DNA from: CAVQCA01 sp963763115
Lineage (GTDB): Bacteria > Pseudomonadota > Gammaproteobacteria > UBA9214
Direction of reading: 5' to 3'
NCBI GenBank assembly: GCA_963763115.1
Contig: CAVXNM010000026.1
Span: forward strand, 1 to 64,000
DNA: 64,000 bases
Shown piece by piece: positions 44,430 through 54,557 of this stretch (its first letter is position 1; each line of letters begins with the position of its first letter). The notes below the pieces were generated by a model. The model was not told the DNA's origin and ran no database searches. It worked only from the letters and a program-made list of their open reading frames with translations. The translations under genes were made by a program, and so were the position numbers.

Positions 44430-45413
44430 TCAATCGCGCTCACGATCTGCAGGGGCGTCGGCCCCGTGGTCGGTTCGTGTAGTAGCAGCAGGATTATGCC
44501 CGCCGGGTCCTCGTGGCAGCCCGTGTGAGCGACGTTGCCGATAACGGCGTTCCCCGCGGCGCGCGGCGGGAACACCCCGCAGCCCCCAGGGAGTCAGTCG
44601 CACGAGCAGACGTGTGCCCCACACCATGGCGAGGAACAACCCCCGCACCCCTGCGCTGCGTCTCATTCCGTACATGCCGGCCAGGCGTTGCGGCAGAAGC
44701 ATGGCGGCCATCGCATAATTGAACGGCGAGAGCAGGCGTGTAAACCCGGTGCCGGCCAGAAGGCTCCGGAAGATCCGTTGTGCGGTCGGCGTCACGGTCA
44801 GCGTGCCACTATTTAGCTTTTGCGCCATCCATGCCTCAAACGCCGACCAGTTGTCAGGATACAATGAACCGGGGATACCGAATAACGCTCCTAGCGGCTT
44901 TGCCGCCCTGAGGAATTCGTCCTTTTCATCGCTGTCGAGCGGCGCGACGAAGTGCTCGTAGGCGATGACGGCCGAGTCAAGCAGCGTCGCGGTCACCCAG
45001 AACAGCAGTTCCGGATCGGTCGCATCATAGTCAGACGTCATGCCGACGGGCAGCGGATCAGCGACGCGACCATGCACCCGGTTGTGAATCATGCGCACCC
45101 GCAGGGCCAAGGTCATCGCCTCGTCCCTCTCACCGAAGATGATGCGGTACATGGCGGTAAATGTGCGTATACCCCGGCCCAGTGGCGCTTCGCGGTAGCG
45201 GCTGTGGTCGGCTACGCCTTGTGCGACCTTGGGATGTGCGATCTGCATGAGTAGTGCCCGCATACCGACCAGCAGCAAGGCGGGTTCACGATTCACACGC
45301 CAGAAGACGAAGTCGGGTGAACAAAAGCCCGCACCGGGATCGATTTCACTCCCAAGCTGCTGCAGATGCCGCTGAAAATCACGGTCTACAGCTTCATCAG
45401 ACGTCTCATTCAT
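44430..45413 (-). CDS. DUF2236 (MpaB/Lcp-like) protein
   Basis: About 327 aa from the Met at 45413 (MNETSDEAVDRDFQRHLQQL). FVFWRVNREPALLLVGMRAL, MQIAHPKVAQGVADHS and RVRMIHNRVHGRVADPLP are the helical core with conserved His residues that bind heme b in latex-clearing and mycophenolate-type oxygenases of this family. The C-terminus turns into a Gly/Arg/Pro-rich stretch after LTPWGLRG that does not look native, so a late frameshift is likely. Function unknown; possibly an oxygenase. Confidence 0.75.
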   Translation of the reverse strand: MNETSDEAVDRDFQRHLQQLGSEIDPGAGFCSPDFVFWRVNREPALLLVGMRALLMQIAHPKVAQGVADHSRYREAPLGRGIRTFTAMYRIIFGERDEAMTLALRVRMIHNRVHGRVADPLPVGMTSDYDATDPELLFWVTATLLDSAVIAYEHFVAPLDSDEKDEFLRAAKPLGALFGIPGSLYPDNWSAFEAWMAQKLNSGTLTVTPTAQRIFRSLLAGTGFTRLLSPFNYAMAAMLLPQRLAGMYGMRRSAGVRGLFLAMVWGTRLLVRLTPWGLRGVPAARRGERRYRQRRSHGLPRGPGGHNPAATTRTDHGADAPADRERD

Positions 45414-45775
45414 GGATATGGAACAATCGGCACGTCCCAGGGAGGACACAAAACCCCGTAGGGACTGTCCCTAAAGAGTGTAGCTGGACGGAAGTCAATT
45501 CGTTGGGGGCGGCGATACCTCATCTGACCTACCCACGATCCGGGGCATTGGATGAGTATCAGCCGTGAGACAACATGATGGCAGGGGCGTAATGCCCCCA
45601 TACGGTAAACCCCTTGACTTTTTGCTCCTTCAAACCGCGTATAAACATCCACTTACAAATGGCGTGAATACTATACTGTATACACCCGTATGCATATATG
45701 CCACGGCGGATGCGCATCGACCGCGAAAAGATCCTGGACGAGCCGGAATGCTCCATTCGTTGTGGTGTACCGCTG

Positions 45776-46199
45776 TGGTCCGCAAATATTCATGCCGCCT
45801 TCGGCAGCATGCTGTATTCATGATGTAATCCACCCAGGACAGGGTGAGTTATAACCTTATGATGGTACGGGATTCGATGTCGATGTACTTGTGGCGAGAC
45901 AGGGAGGTCGGATGGTGTACCCGGTATGCCTGGGCCGATACTGGAGTGTCAGGCCGGTGATGCTTGACCTTGCGTTCCTGGAACATAGCCAAATTGTTTG
46001 CGCAGGAAGAGATTCTCGGCAGCGAGTATGCCCTGTGGGCGTAGGACAAGCCAGAGGAACGTGGCCAAATCGCCAAGCAGCGTGATTATCATTTTGAAGC
46101 CTTCCATGACGGGCAGTATCTTGCCATATCATGAAGGGCAGTGCGATTCAAAGGTAACTGCATCCTTAAGAATCAACGGGATTCGATTATTGAGGAACA
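45776..46199 (-). mobile_element. 424-bp deletion derivative of the 5.38-6.57 kb IS
   Basis: It begins TGGTCCGCAAATATTCATGC and ends ATTATTGAGGAACA. It keeps about 130 bp of the transposase 3' end and 250 bp of its 5' end and lacks the centre. The right terminus has drifted from TTGCGGACCA. It cannot move by itself. The rest of 45414-46216 shows no gene. Confidence 0.75.
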
Positions 46200-46216
46200 C
46201 AGGGTGGATCTACTGA

Positions 46217-46642
46217 TTACCTAATCCTGTACTGCATCTGCACCTGCCGATCCTGCCAGATGTCGTCCGGACTTACGTATTCATCAGGTAGATGGAAGGG
46301 TATCCCGATGCTGCTGAAGCACTCGTAAACCAGTTCCGAGCAGATGTACTTGCGGTCACGCGTGCAACGGCTGATGTGGAACATTATACGAAAGCCGATG
46401 CGCATGATCTCGAAATTGTCGTAGGGTTTGGTGAGCTCGTCCATGCCGAAGCTGATGGCTTGGTTTAGCTTGGCTTCGTCTACCACTGGATGAACCCGTG
46501 CGATGACTATATTGCCTTTATAGGGTCGGTTCTTGCCGTGATAATCGCGCGTGTATTTGGATAACGGGGTCAGGCGCACGCCAATAAAAGTTTCGCTTTC
46601 AAGAATGAATACTCGCTCCAGAGTGGGGTCCTTGTAGATCAT
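46217..46642 (-). pseudogene. YiiX/NlpC-P60-like amidase, 5'-truncated
   Basis: 141 aa lacking the family N-terminus. SHVGMIYKDPTLERV is readable just upstream in frame, but a stop follows within the end of the PhoU gene. KYICSELVYECFSSIG has the catalytic Cys of permuted papain-like amidases. The catalytic His position SHVG lies before the only available Met, so a product starting at 46642 would lack it. Probably inactive. Confidence 0.6.
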
Positions 46643-46653
46643 GCCGACATGAC

Positions 46654-47316
46654 TCAGTCCAATTCGACTACTTTGGCTTCAGTGGCAAACACGACCTGTT
46701 CAGCAATATTGGTTAAATGGTCTCCGTAGCGTTCGAGAAGATGCGATATCCAAAGCATTCGAGAAGCATCAGGGACAAGATCCGGTCTGGACTGCATTTT
46801 TGAAAAAAGCATTTGAATCAGCTTCGCCTGTTCAGCATCGATATCATCATCCATCTTTGCAGCCATTTTCGCTCTCTCTGTATCTTTATCTCGGTATGCA
46901 ACCAGAGTGGCCTGCATCATTTTGTTGCACAAGGAAGACATCTTTAACAAATCTGTGATTCCCACTTCTGACAGGTCAATATCAGTCATCTGTAAAGAGA
47001 TGGAAGCAATGTCAGATGCGTAGTCACCAATTCGTTCCAGATCACCGGCAATCCGTGTGGCGGCGACTACATCCTGTAGATCATCGGCAACCAACTGATG
47101 AAGTGCAATTGCTGTCAGGCATTCCCTTTCAACAAGGTACCTGCCGCGGTTAATCTCTGCATCATGTTCAATGATGGGCTGACATAATGCTTTATTCTCA
47201 CCAGTGAGGCAGGACATTGCCTGACCCATCGCATCTGCTACCGCAGTAAACAGATCAAGAAGGTTTTTTTTGATTTGCTTTTTTTTAACTACCAGAGCAT
47301 GGCGGGACTCAGGCAT
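46654..47316 (-). CDS. PhoU-domain protein
   Basis: 220 aa from the ATG at 47316 (MPESRHALVVKKKQIKKNLL), preceded by AGGAGAC. Two three-helix PhoU repeats each carry the metal-binding signature: RIAGDLERIGDYASDIA and HLLERYGDHLTNIAEQVVF. Length and signatures fit phosphate-transport regulators, but no pst or phoR gene is near, so it may serve a different transporter. Its 3' end touches the truncated amidase gene. Confidence 0.9.
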   Translation of the reverse strand: MPESRHALVVKKKQIKKNLLDLFTAVADAMGQAMSCLTGENKALCQPIIEHDAEINRGRYLVERECLTAIALHQLVADDLQDVVAATRIAGDLERIGDYASDIASISLQMTDIDLSEVGITDLLKMSSLCNKMMQATLVAYRDKDTERAKMAAKMDDDIDAEQAKLIQMLFSKMQSRPDLVPDASRMLWISHLLERYGDHLTNIAEQVVFATEAKVVELD

Positions 47317-47401
47317 ATAATGTGTCTCCTGTGAATCGATGTTGGTAGAAAGCACATTTTACTCGATTCATGGAAAAATAAATCTATTCAGTGACTTATG
47401 C

Positions 47402-47424
47402 AACTGGCCCTGTGCCGGTTTTTT
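47402..47424 (+). terminator. Orphan copy of the tRNA-Met terminator module
   Basis: TCAGTGACTTATG, then AACTGGC-CCT-GTGCCGGTT with six T. This matches the tails after copies M1 and M5 but lacks the tRNA half. It may terminate nothing now. No gene is seen in 47356-47709. Confidence 0.6.
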
Positions 47425-47709
47425 GTTGTAATTGCTGTGTAAATACGGAAGGTATCAATAAAAACCCTGACCAGTTCGGTATAGTTGATGTCATCAAGAT
47501 AACTGTTCCTTGGTCATCAAATTCAACATCTTTATTGTCATTTTGACATATGTTGCTAGAACAACACTACGCCATACCCGGTATAAACTGCATCAAATTT
47601 ATCGCCCTTGGTAATCTCCGATAGGGCAGCGGATTCTAACAGTCAATTCTGGAGACCAGTGATGAGATAAACGCCCGTTTGCCGTCAGATTCGTTAGCTT
47701 CCAACAAAA

Positions 47710-48339
47710 TCAGAATGGGGCAAAATTATTTAATGTCGCAAACGGCTTGCCAAAATTGATCCGACCACCTGAGACGATACCGGAAGTGTCACCCGTCACG
47801 AATCCTGCCGCGCTGAGACCCACTAATCTTGAAACACAGTAGGTTTCGTCTTCCGGAGCGGCGTCGGCAGGGATTAGCTTGTCCTTGATCTTTCTGATTT
47901 TCAATCGCGCCGTAATATAACCTGAACCGAACAGTGCTCCGGTATCAAGTAGTGCGATTATGTTATCGCTGTTCTTTCTCTTGTCGACCACAGTATCCAC
48001 GGCAATCAAGCTAATCATGGAACTTCCCGCCACGATAGCGCCGCTTTTCTTGTCCCAAACAACAAGAAAAATGGAACCCGGATTGTTGCAATCGGAGATC
48101 GCTGCAACGATGTCATTCGTGCCGGGTCTGCCATCACTTAGCTCCGCGAGGATATCCTCCTTCTTGATGGTTTCCGTGCTAATGTCATTTAAGCCGCTCT
48201 GGAAATGGATATACAGATTTATGTTACTGACCCGATGGACTGTAAAGAAAGAAAAAGACGGCACACTCCACAGTAGGCTCAATAACAGAACCGAGATTTT
48301 GCACAAACAGATCGTGTTTACGCTACCGAAGTTGTACAT
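47710..48339 (-). CDS. Secreted protein of unknown family
   Basis: 209 aa from the ATG at 48339 (GTTGAGG upstream). Signal peptide: CKISVLLLSLLWSVPSFSFF. The mature part alternates strand-like segments (GSIFLVVWDKKSGAIVAGSS, DNIIALLDTGALFGSGYITA) and has two widely spaced Cys residues that could form a disulfide. I do not recognise a domain. Probably periplasmic. Confidence 0.6.
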   Translation of the reverse strand: MYNFGSVNTICLCKISVLLLSLLWSVPSFSFFTVHRVSNINLYIHFQSGLNDISTETIKKEDILAELSDGRPGTNDIVAAISDCNNPGSIFLVVWDKKSGAIVAGSSMISLIAVDTVVDKRKNSDNIIALLDTGALFGSGYITARLKIRKIKDKLIPADAAPEDETYCVSRLVGLSAAGFVTGDTSGIVSGGRINFGKPFATLNNFAPF

Positions 48340-49394
48340 GATTTTGTCCTCAACGAATGTCACGCCCAGTCAATATTTATCACCTGTTCACCCACTAAGC
48401 TCGGTTGATGAGCAATTACGTGTGAAACTGTGTAACCATAGGAAAAGAGTGAACTTGCTATCACGGAAAGGAATCCTCCCCTTGCAACATAGTAAGTCTT
48501 ACACATTACTGCTCAATGTAAAGCATGTCATATGTTGCATGGCTATGTTGCGAATCAGCTTATCCACCGTTTTGATCTATTGGCGATGGCTTGGTGGCTG
48601 TGTATGGCGAATTGATATTCAGGCAGCAACAGGTAGCAGATATAACCCACGACAATGAGAATTCCAGTGGAAATTGTTGAGAGTCAGGAAGTCGGTGTGA
48701 GATTCACCTGTTATTTCGGACGGAGTGCCGTCATCAATCGCTGTATGTGTGCGGTGCGAATTGTGCTACTGGCGGAAATCAGCCAGCTTTCGCTCCAGGT
48801 CACTGACATTCCAGAACAACACCTGGTCAAGAAATTCTCGACGAATGGTTCCAATCAGCCGTTCGACGAAGGGATGCGATAGTGGCGTATACTTTCGGTT
48901 GAACTGTGGCGAGTGTTCAGCGTACATTTGACTCACCTGACGTGGCGACACTATGTTGTGGACGCGCTCGCTTATTGGCTGCTGTTTACTACGCGGCAAG
49001 GCGAAATTCGACAGCCGCAAATGGCTTGGTCATAGTAGCCAGTGTTGTAGTCTCAGTCACCGTTGTCGTGCTTCGGCTGCACCCGATTTATGGTGTCTTG
49101 TCTGACCTGTGCTGCGTTTCGCCTGCGATGGATACGTATTTCTACGTATTGAACCCTCATTCTTGTCAGCTCACACACAGAGGTACAGCCTGCAATCATC
49201 AAGCGGCTTGCCGGCTTGGGGACGTGAAAATGAGAGGATCAGTCAGGAGAAACGCGCGAAGTAGCGGCTTATTGTGTGATTGTACGGAGGTGGCATTGCA
49301 TTCGCGAACTGATTGGATCCAATTATTATGGACCACAGACGTAGTCGGCCACGAAGTCGGCAAGGGGGATTGCCCCTAATCAGATCGTCGGTGG
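48340..49394. other. Gene-free region with an IS fragment
   Basis: 48598-49020 repeats the end of the IS at 36981-38177 (GTGTATGGCGAATTGATATTC) and encodes on the minus strand HPFVERLIGTIRREFLDQVL, the transposase C-terminus. Nothing supportable lies on either side. Confidence 0.65.
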
Positions 49395-49700
49395 TCAGGC
49401 AACCCGTGTATGAATGCGCTTCTCGATCTCGGGCCAGGTGGTACGCTGCACGACCCGCAGGTCGTAGTCGGCTTGCAGGCCGATCCAGGTTTCCGGCGAA
49501 ACACCGAAGTACTTGCCAAGGCGCAGCGCTGTATCAGCCGAAATGGCGCGTCTACCGTTGACGATGCCGCTGATGCGTCCGGGCGGTACGACGAGATCGC
49601 ATGCCAGTTGATTGATGCTGATCCCCATCGGTTTCATGAAATCCTCCAGCAGGATCTCGCCGGGATGGATAGGGTCGAGCAACTCCTGTCTTGCGGTCAT
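49395..49700 (-). CDS. higA: HigA-family antitoxin
   Basis: 101 aa: LLDPIHPGEILLEDFMKPMG starts the family. The XRE helix-turn-helix is INQLACDLVVPPGRISGIVN. PETWIGLQADYDLRVVQRTT is the conserved end. It normally represses its operon and binds the HigB toxin encoded just upstream. Here the HigB gene is reduced to a fragment, so the antitoxin is an orphan. Confidence 0.9.
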   Translation of the reverse strand: MTARQELLDPIHPGEILLEDFMKPMGISINQLACDLVVPPGRISGIVNGRRAISADTALRLGKYFGVSPETWIGLQADYDLRVVQRTTWPEIEKRIHTRVA

Positions 49701-49708
49701 GGTTCACC

Positions 49709-49870
49709 TCAGTGGTAATCGACGATTTCTGCATCACAGGCATTTCCTTCCTTCCAGGTAAAGCAGATTCGATACTGGTCATTAACGCGGATGCTGTATT
49801 GGCCTTTGCGGTCGCCCTTCAGAGCGTCCAGCCGGTTCCCCGGCGGCACTCGCAGATCTTCAAGGCGCCT
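49709..49870 (-). pseudogene. higB: HigB/RelE-type toxin, C-terminal fragment
   Basis: LEDLRVPPGNRLDALKGDRK, GQYSIRVNDQYRICFTWKEG and DAEIVDYH are the C-terminal half of a HigB mRNA interferase, 8 bp from higA. The N-terminal half is missing; the frame continues upstream only as an out-of-frame reading of the SDR gene. The toxin is certainly inactive. Confidence 0.8.
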
Positions 49871-50478
49871 GGCGCCTCTGCGGAACCGGTCGCGAGATAT
49901 CTCGGTGTCCTGATCGAGTCCGCACAACTTGAAAGTACGTCGACGCCGCCATCTTTCATTTCTGCCCACAGACCCTCGGCGAGTATGGTATTGAATGCTT
50001 TCAATGCCGCAATGGTTGCGATGCGTGGACTGCCCTGGGCGCCGGGAAGTGATGACATCAGGACGATGCCCCCCGCACAGCGTGCCAGCATCTTCTCGGA
50101 GATTGACCGGACCAGCAGTAAAGGGGCGGTCACGCTGATGTCGACGACACGCTGTAAATCCTCGCGCTCGACATGGACAAGCTTCGCGATCGGCGCGAAC
50201 GCCGCGTTGTAAACGAGCAGTCCGACATCGACGGAGAGTATATCCAGGAACACATGGGTATCGGCATGGTCAGCCAGATCGAGCGGCACGGACATCGTTT
50301 CGATGTGCCAGGTCTCTGCCAGTCTTGTGGCGAGTGCGTCCAGCAGGTCGCGACGCTGGGCAACCAGGATCACATTCAGCCCGCGCTTCACCAACGCTTC
50401 TGCACAGGCTGCACCCAATTCTTCCGAGGCGCCAGCGACGATTGTCCACGGTCCATACTTGTTCCTGAAATCCGTCAT
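49860..50478 (-). pseudogene. Short-chain dehydrogenase truncated by fusion to higB
   Basis: Starts MTDFRNKYGPWTIVAGASEE, with the nucleotide-binding segment in variant form (GASEELGAACAEAL), then VGLLVYNAAFAPIAK and VLMSSLPGAQGSPRIATIAA. The catalytic Tyr is replaced in the usual YxxxK region (IATIAALKAF), as in some SDR-like proteins. After AEAPGAL the frame runs into higB sequence (KICECRRGTGWTL). So a deletion joined the two genes near 49860 and removed the C-terminus. Confidence 0.7.
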
Positions 50479-50529
50479 GAACGAGTCTTATTGCAGATCG
50501 AATCGCCACGACCGTGGTGATTGGCCATA

Positions 50530-51840
50530 ATGCGAATCATGAGTACCTACAGACCCGTTACCGCCTCGGCGGTTGTTATTGCGAACATGATCGGCACCGG
50601 CGTGTTTACCAGCCTTGGCTTTCAACTGATGGATATCCAGTCCGGATTTCCACTGATGATGTTGTGGGCCGTCGGCGGCCTGACGGCGCTGTGTGGCGCG
50701 CTGACCTATGCCGAACTCGGTGCCACATTGCCCCGATCTGGTGGGGAGTATAATTTCCTCGCTGAAATCTATCATCCCGCCGCGGGGTTCGTTTCGGGCT
50801 GGATATCCGCGACGATCGGGTTTGCCGCGCCGATCGCGCTTGCGGCCATCACCTTCGCCACCTACCTGGGGTCGGTTTTTCCTTCGATGAACCCGACCCT
50901 TGCCGCCAGCGCATTGGTGATTCTCCTGACCTTTGTACACAGCACCTCGCACAAGAACAGCGGTGAAGTGCAGATGGTTTTTACTGCACTCAAGATCACC
51001 GCGATCCTGGTTTTCTGTGGGCTCGCAATGGCCCTTGTTAAAGAGCCGCAGCCCATCGATTTCCTGCCGGAGCCCGGCGATGGGGCGCTTTTGACGGGTA
51101 GCACGTTCGCGGTTTCGCTCATTTTCGTCAACTATGCGTATACTGGATGGAACGCAGCGACCTACCTGACTAACGAGATTTCAGAGCCGCAGCGCTACAT
51201 CCCGAGAATATTGATTGTTGGCACCGCGATCGTGCTGGTGTTGTATTTGCTTCTGAATTTCACGTTCCTCTACGTTGCGCCGGTTGACGCCATGCGGGGC
51301 AAGGTTGAGATCGGCTACATTGCTGCGAACTACGCGTTCGGCGAATCCGGGGGCAGCATCATGGCGGTTGTGTTGGCGGCGCTCCTCATTTCGACCGTCA
51401 GCGCAATGATCATGGCGGGACCCAGAGTTCTGCAGGTGATTGGTCAGGACGTTCGGCCGTTTCGAGTGTTGTCACGCACCAATGCCGACGGCATCCCCGT
51501 GGTGGCAATCGTGGTGCAGTCGACCCTGACGCTTGCGTTTATCCTGACGTCCACATTCGAGTCGATTCTCGTTTTTTCCGGTTTCACCCTTGCGATCAAC
51601 ACGCTGTTCGCAGTGGCGGGCATCTACGTGTTGCGATGGCGTGATCCTTCGCGTCTGCGTCCCTATCGTACCTTTGGATATCCGGTGACGCCCGCTATCT
51701 ATTTGCTACTCAACGCCTGGACGCTTGTCTATATCGCGATGGAACGACCGGAAGAAGCCTTCATGGGCCTCGCGCTGATCCTTGTGGGTGGTATCTTCTA
51801 TGCGCTGACCGCAATCAGCGGATCCCGGAAAACAGAATAA
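50530..51840 (+). CDS. APC-superfamily amino-acid permease
   Basis: About 436 aa with 12 membrane helices. The N-terminal signature ANMIGTGVFTSLGFQL (the GxG substrate loop of helix 1) and TYAELGATLPRSGGEYNFLA (helix 2 and loop) are diagnostic. The family includes amino-acid and polyamine transporters; the substrate cannot be told. The start is uncertain between ATG 50530 and ATG 50539. Divergent from the truncated SDR gene. Confidence 0.9.
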   Translation: MRIMSTYRPVTASAVVIANMIGTGVFTSLGFQLMDIQSGFPLMMLWAVGGLTALCGALTYAELGATLPRSGGEYNFLAEIYHPAAGFVSGWISATIGFAAPIALAAITFATYLGSVFPSMNPTLAASALVILLTFVHSTSHKNSGEVQMVFTALKITAILVFCGLAMALVKEPQPIDFLPEPGDGALLTGSTFAVSLIFVNYAYTGWNAATYLTNEISEPQRYIPRILIVGTAIVLVLYLLLNFTFLYVAPVDAMRGKVEIGYIAANYAFGESGGSIMAVVLAALLISTVSAMIMAGPRVLQVIGQDVRPFRVLSRTNADGIPVVAIVVQSTLTLAFILTSTFESILVFSGFTLAINTLFAVAGIYVLRWRDPSRLRPYRTFGYPVTPAIYLLLNAWTLVYIAMERPEEAFMGLALILVGGIFYALTAISGSRKTE

Positions 51841-51849
51841 GCGCAAACG

Positions 51850-52345
51850 TTGACGCTTTATAGTGAATATAGCCGGGTTTGTCCGAGATCAACTTCCGCT
51901 CGATCATCGGGATATTGATAACGGTAAAGAGCAGCAGCTCTCTGATGGGACCGAGTGCCATTGTTGTCGTTGCGTCTCCGAGCGACGCGCAGCCGAACAG
52001 AAATATCGATATCCAGGACCCGATCTCGCCGAGGTAGTTTGGATGTCGGCACCAGCGTCACACGCCGGACGCCAGCACTTCAGCCGGCGAGGCACGGGTC
52101 GCACGGAAGCGGTGTAACTCGATATCGGTCTGCGTCTCCAGCCACACAGCGAGGATACCAATGGCGCCCGCTACCAGATCAAGGGCGCCGAAAGGGTGTG
52201 AGCCATCATTGCTAGGGCCGGTTATCGCTTCGTTAAGGTCCAGTAGCTGTTCGCCAAACTGAGACTGCGAGAATGGAATTCCCATGAATTGGGATAACGG
52301 TGACCGAAATGTGCTTTGTCCTGCTATCACGTGGCCTCCGCACAA
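51850..52345 (-). pseudogene. DUF1295/steroid-5-alpha-reductase-like membrane protein
   Basis: The minus strand encodes GAIGILAVWLETQTDIELHR and, after a frameshift near 52060-52085, CRHPNYLGEIGSWISIFLFG and IPMIERKLISDKPGYIHY. Together these are the C-terminal signature of NAD-binding DUF1295 membrane reductases (WRHPNY...RxGY). The N-terminal helices are missing. Confidence 0.7.
52220..52315 (-). repeat. GEQLLDLN segment, copy 1
   Basis: Similar to 55722-55817 in DNA and more so in translation: TFRSPLSQFMGIPFSQSQFG then EQLLDLNEAIT. It lies just upstream of the reductase remnant. Origin unknown. Confidence 0.5.
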
Positions 52346-52593
52346 CCTGAGCGCATTGAATGATAACTATTGGTCGATAGTCTAAGTATGATAACAAGGT
52401 GTAAATGTCCCTTAATTGCCGTATTCGAGACTTCTACCGGGTAAAGTGTTTTGTCTTGTTATGGCTGACAGTTGCCGTTTAGTGATGGCTTATATAGACG
52501 ACCACTAAACAAGCGCCTTTGATCACAAGCCGATGTTGCGGTGATACGATTCGACGATGCATCGTCTATCAAAGTGGGCGTAGCCTAAACATT

Positions 52594-53112
52594 ATGGGGT
52601 CACCAATACTCTACATCTTTACGGGCTTGCCGGGCTCAGGCAAGACAAAGCTCTCGCAGTGCTTAGCCGGCCGTGTTGGCGCCGTTTACCTGCGCATCGA
52701 TACCATCGAACAGGCGCTGCGTGATCTTTGTGAAATCAACGTCAAGGGAGAGGGTTATCGGCTCGCGTATCGACTCGCTGCTGACAATCTAAGGCTCGGG
52801 TTGAGTGTGGTTGCCGACTCATGCAATCCAATCGCACTGACGCGTCGTGAGTGGGAGAAGGTGGCTGAGTTTGAAGGCGCGAAGTCTATTAATATCGAGG
52901 TTACTTGCTCTGACTTGGCTGAGCACCGTCGCCGGGTGGAAACCAGGGAGCCCACGATTCCAATGCTCGAGCACCCGACATGGGAGCAAGTGGTGCAAAG
53001 GGAGTATGAACCATGGAATCAGCAACGGATTATCATCGATACCGCGGGACGTACAGTGGAGGCGTCCTGCTCCGAGCTGTATGCTCTGATTGCCGACGTG
53101 GCCCGTGATTGA
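52594..53112 (+). CDS. P-loop kinase-like ATPase
   Basis: 172 aa from the ATG at 52594. ILYIFTGLPGSGKTKLSQCL is Walker A. YLRIDTIEQALRDL follows the second strand. VVADSCNPIALTRREWEKVA and EVTCSDLAEHRRRVETREPT are typical of small AAA_33 (zeta-toxin/adenylylsulfate-kinase-like) phosphotransferases. The substrate is unknown; stand-alone members are often detoxifying or regulatory. No strong ribosome site is seen. Confidence 0.8.
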   Translation: MGSPILYIFTGLPGSGKTKLSQCLAGRVGAVYLRIDTIEQALRDLCEINVKGEGYRLAYRLAADNLRLGLSVVADSCNPIALTRREWEKVAEFEGAKSINIEVTCSDLAEHRRRVETREPTIPMLEHPTWEQVVQREYEPWNQQRIIIDTAGRTVEASCSELYALIADVARD

Positions 53113-53199
53113 AACAGATTGAACGAGACTCACGGCGGAGTCTCGCACTGACTGGTTGTGGCAGAAATGCGACCTACAGGCTGAACTTAAAGGATCAAT

Positions 53200-53690
53200 T
53201 CATATCCGTGGTCTGGCGAATACCTGGGTCCAGTAAATCGAGTAATCTGAGCCACTGACTGTGTAACTAGCAGCCCCGAATTCTGTGTACGATGAGTACA
53301 TGATATTTGCACAATGACCAGGGCTATCCAGCCATGCCGTCATGACTGTGTCAATGGACTGTTGGCCGGCGGCGATATTCTCACCTACAGCAGACCAGTC
53401 ATAGCCAGCATTTGTGACTCGATCCCCCGGAGCTAAACCATTAGAGCCGGTGTGACTGAAAAAGTTTTGATCACCCATATCGCGACTGTGATCATAGGCA
53501 ACATTTTCCAGTGTGCAATGCCAGCTCAAGGCAGTAGTGGCCGGATAATTCACACTACCGCAATTACGGGCTTGCGATCTGGCATCATTCACCTGTGTCA
53601 GTATCTCCTTATCACTATCTGACATGCATTGGTCGATGACAGCCTGCGGTGTACTGCCCAGGTTATATGCTTCATTGCCTCCAGTTCCTG
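53200..53690 (-). pseudogene. CAP/SCP-domain secreted protein, 5' end broken
   Basis: The CAP domain is complete: ILTQVNDARSQARNCGSVNY, LSWHCTLENVAYDHSRDMGD, FFSHTGSNGLAPGDRV, GENIAAGQQSID and WLDSPGHCANIMYSSYTEFG. Upstream in frame is GGNEAYNLGSTPQAVIDQC, then a stop. Shifting frame in a C-rich tract near 53705 gives NPTQAPPAPPPP, a proline-rich linker. So the signal peptide and linker are separated from the domain by a frameshift. Such proteins act outside the cell or in the periplasm. Confidence 0.7.
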
Positions 53691-53863
53691 GTGCTGGGGT
53701 TTACGGCGGGGGAGGTGCTGGAGGGGCTTGTGTGGGGTTACCGTCAACTTACTTCGAGCTAACTCTCAGTACCAAGCCTGGAGATCGAGGATTCAGGGCA
53801 GGGTGCGAATGTCTGGAAGGCCAAGCTGGACATGCAGTTACGGGTGGCTATCGGCAGCCATTG

Positions 53864-54058
53864 TTAAGGGTTGTAAGATGCCTGCCCCCGGCCGCCGACG
53901 TTGTCGGGGCACGCAACGCTCAACGGGCAGGCAATCACAATCCCTGTCTGGACAAACACCAGAGCATACCGCCACTTCGACGTGTGACGTGCAATCCAGA
54001 ACCAGAGCACACGGTCTCCGGGATTAATTCTTGGGTGCTGGGCAGTTCGCTGATACAC
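53864..54058 (-). pseudogene. Integrase-core transposase fragment
   Basis: MYQRTAQHPRINPGDRVLWF and YALVFVQTGIVIA match the N-terminal segment of the remnant at 33770-34260. Only this piece survives. Confidence 0.6.
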
Positions 54059-54156
54059 ACTGAGCTGGTGTCTCTATGCCACGATCTCGAGTTTCAACGA
54101 GAGCCGCACTCGAAACAGGGTGGACACAAATGCGAACTGCGCACAGGCAATGGGCT

Positions 54157-54500
54157 TTATAGTACTGGATCCACTTCGGCAGCAACAATAACAGAGAATT
54201 TTAAGCTGACGCTGCTTTTGAATAAGATCAAGGATATCAGGCAGCACGAATTATCGGGAAGGACAACCGAAATCTTGGGTGCGCGTCGCCGTGAACGATG
54301 AAGAATCAGGAGTTGCTGCTTCATGAGCAGGCTGTCAGCGACAACGGCCCGCGCACCGCCAGGCTCCAGGAGTTTGGCAACCGTAGTAAATGGATGCGCG
54401 AGGATTACCAGCAGATCCTTCATGGCAGAGCAGGGCAGGGAAGGTTGCGTGCTAGAACAAGACTGTCTAACCTACTGTTTTCAGGTAATAATTAACCATT
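54157..54500 (-). pseudogene. 5' fragment of the 36.98-38.18 kb IS type
   Basis: MKDLLVILAHPFTTVAKLLE, PGGARAVVADSLLMKQQLLI and LHRSRRRAPKIS match the transposase start in the larger copy. Here codon 6 is not a stop. The element ends abruptly after about 90 codons. Confidence 0.7.
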
Positions 54501-54557
54501 CGCCTGGTACAGTGTGAGGTTTATATTGCGCTTACCGAAAGCAGAGGGCAGCATGGC

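Noticed and set aside
45565..45833. Overlapping 87-aa and 67-aa frames on both strands
   Set aside because: No start signals or homology seen; region lies beside an IS derivative and is likely noncoding.
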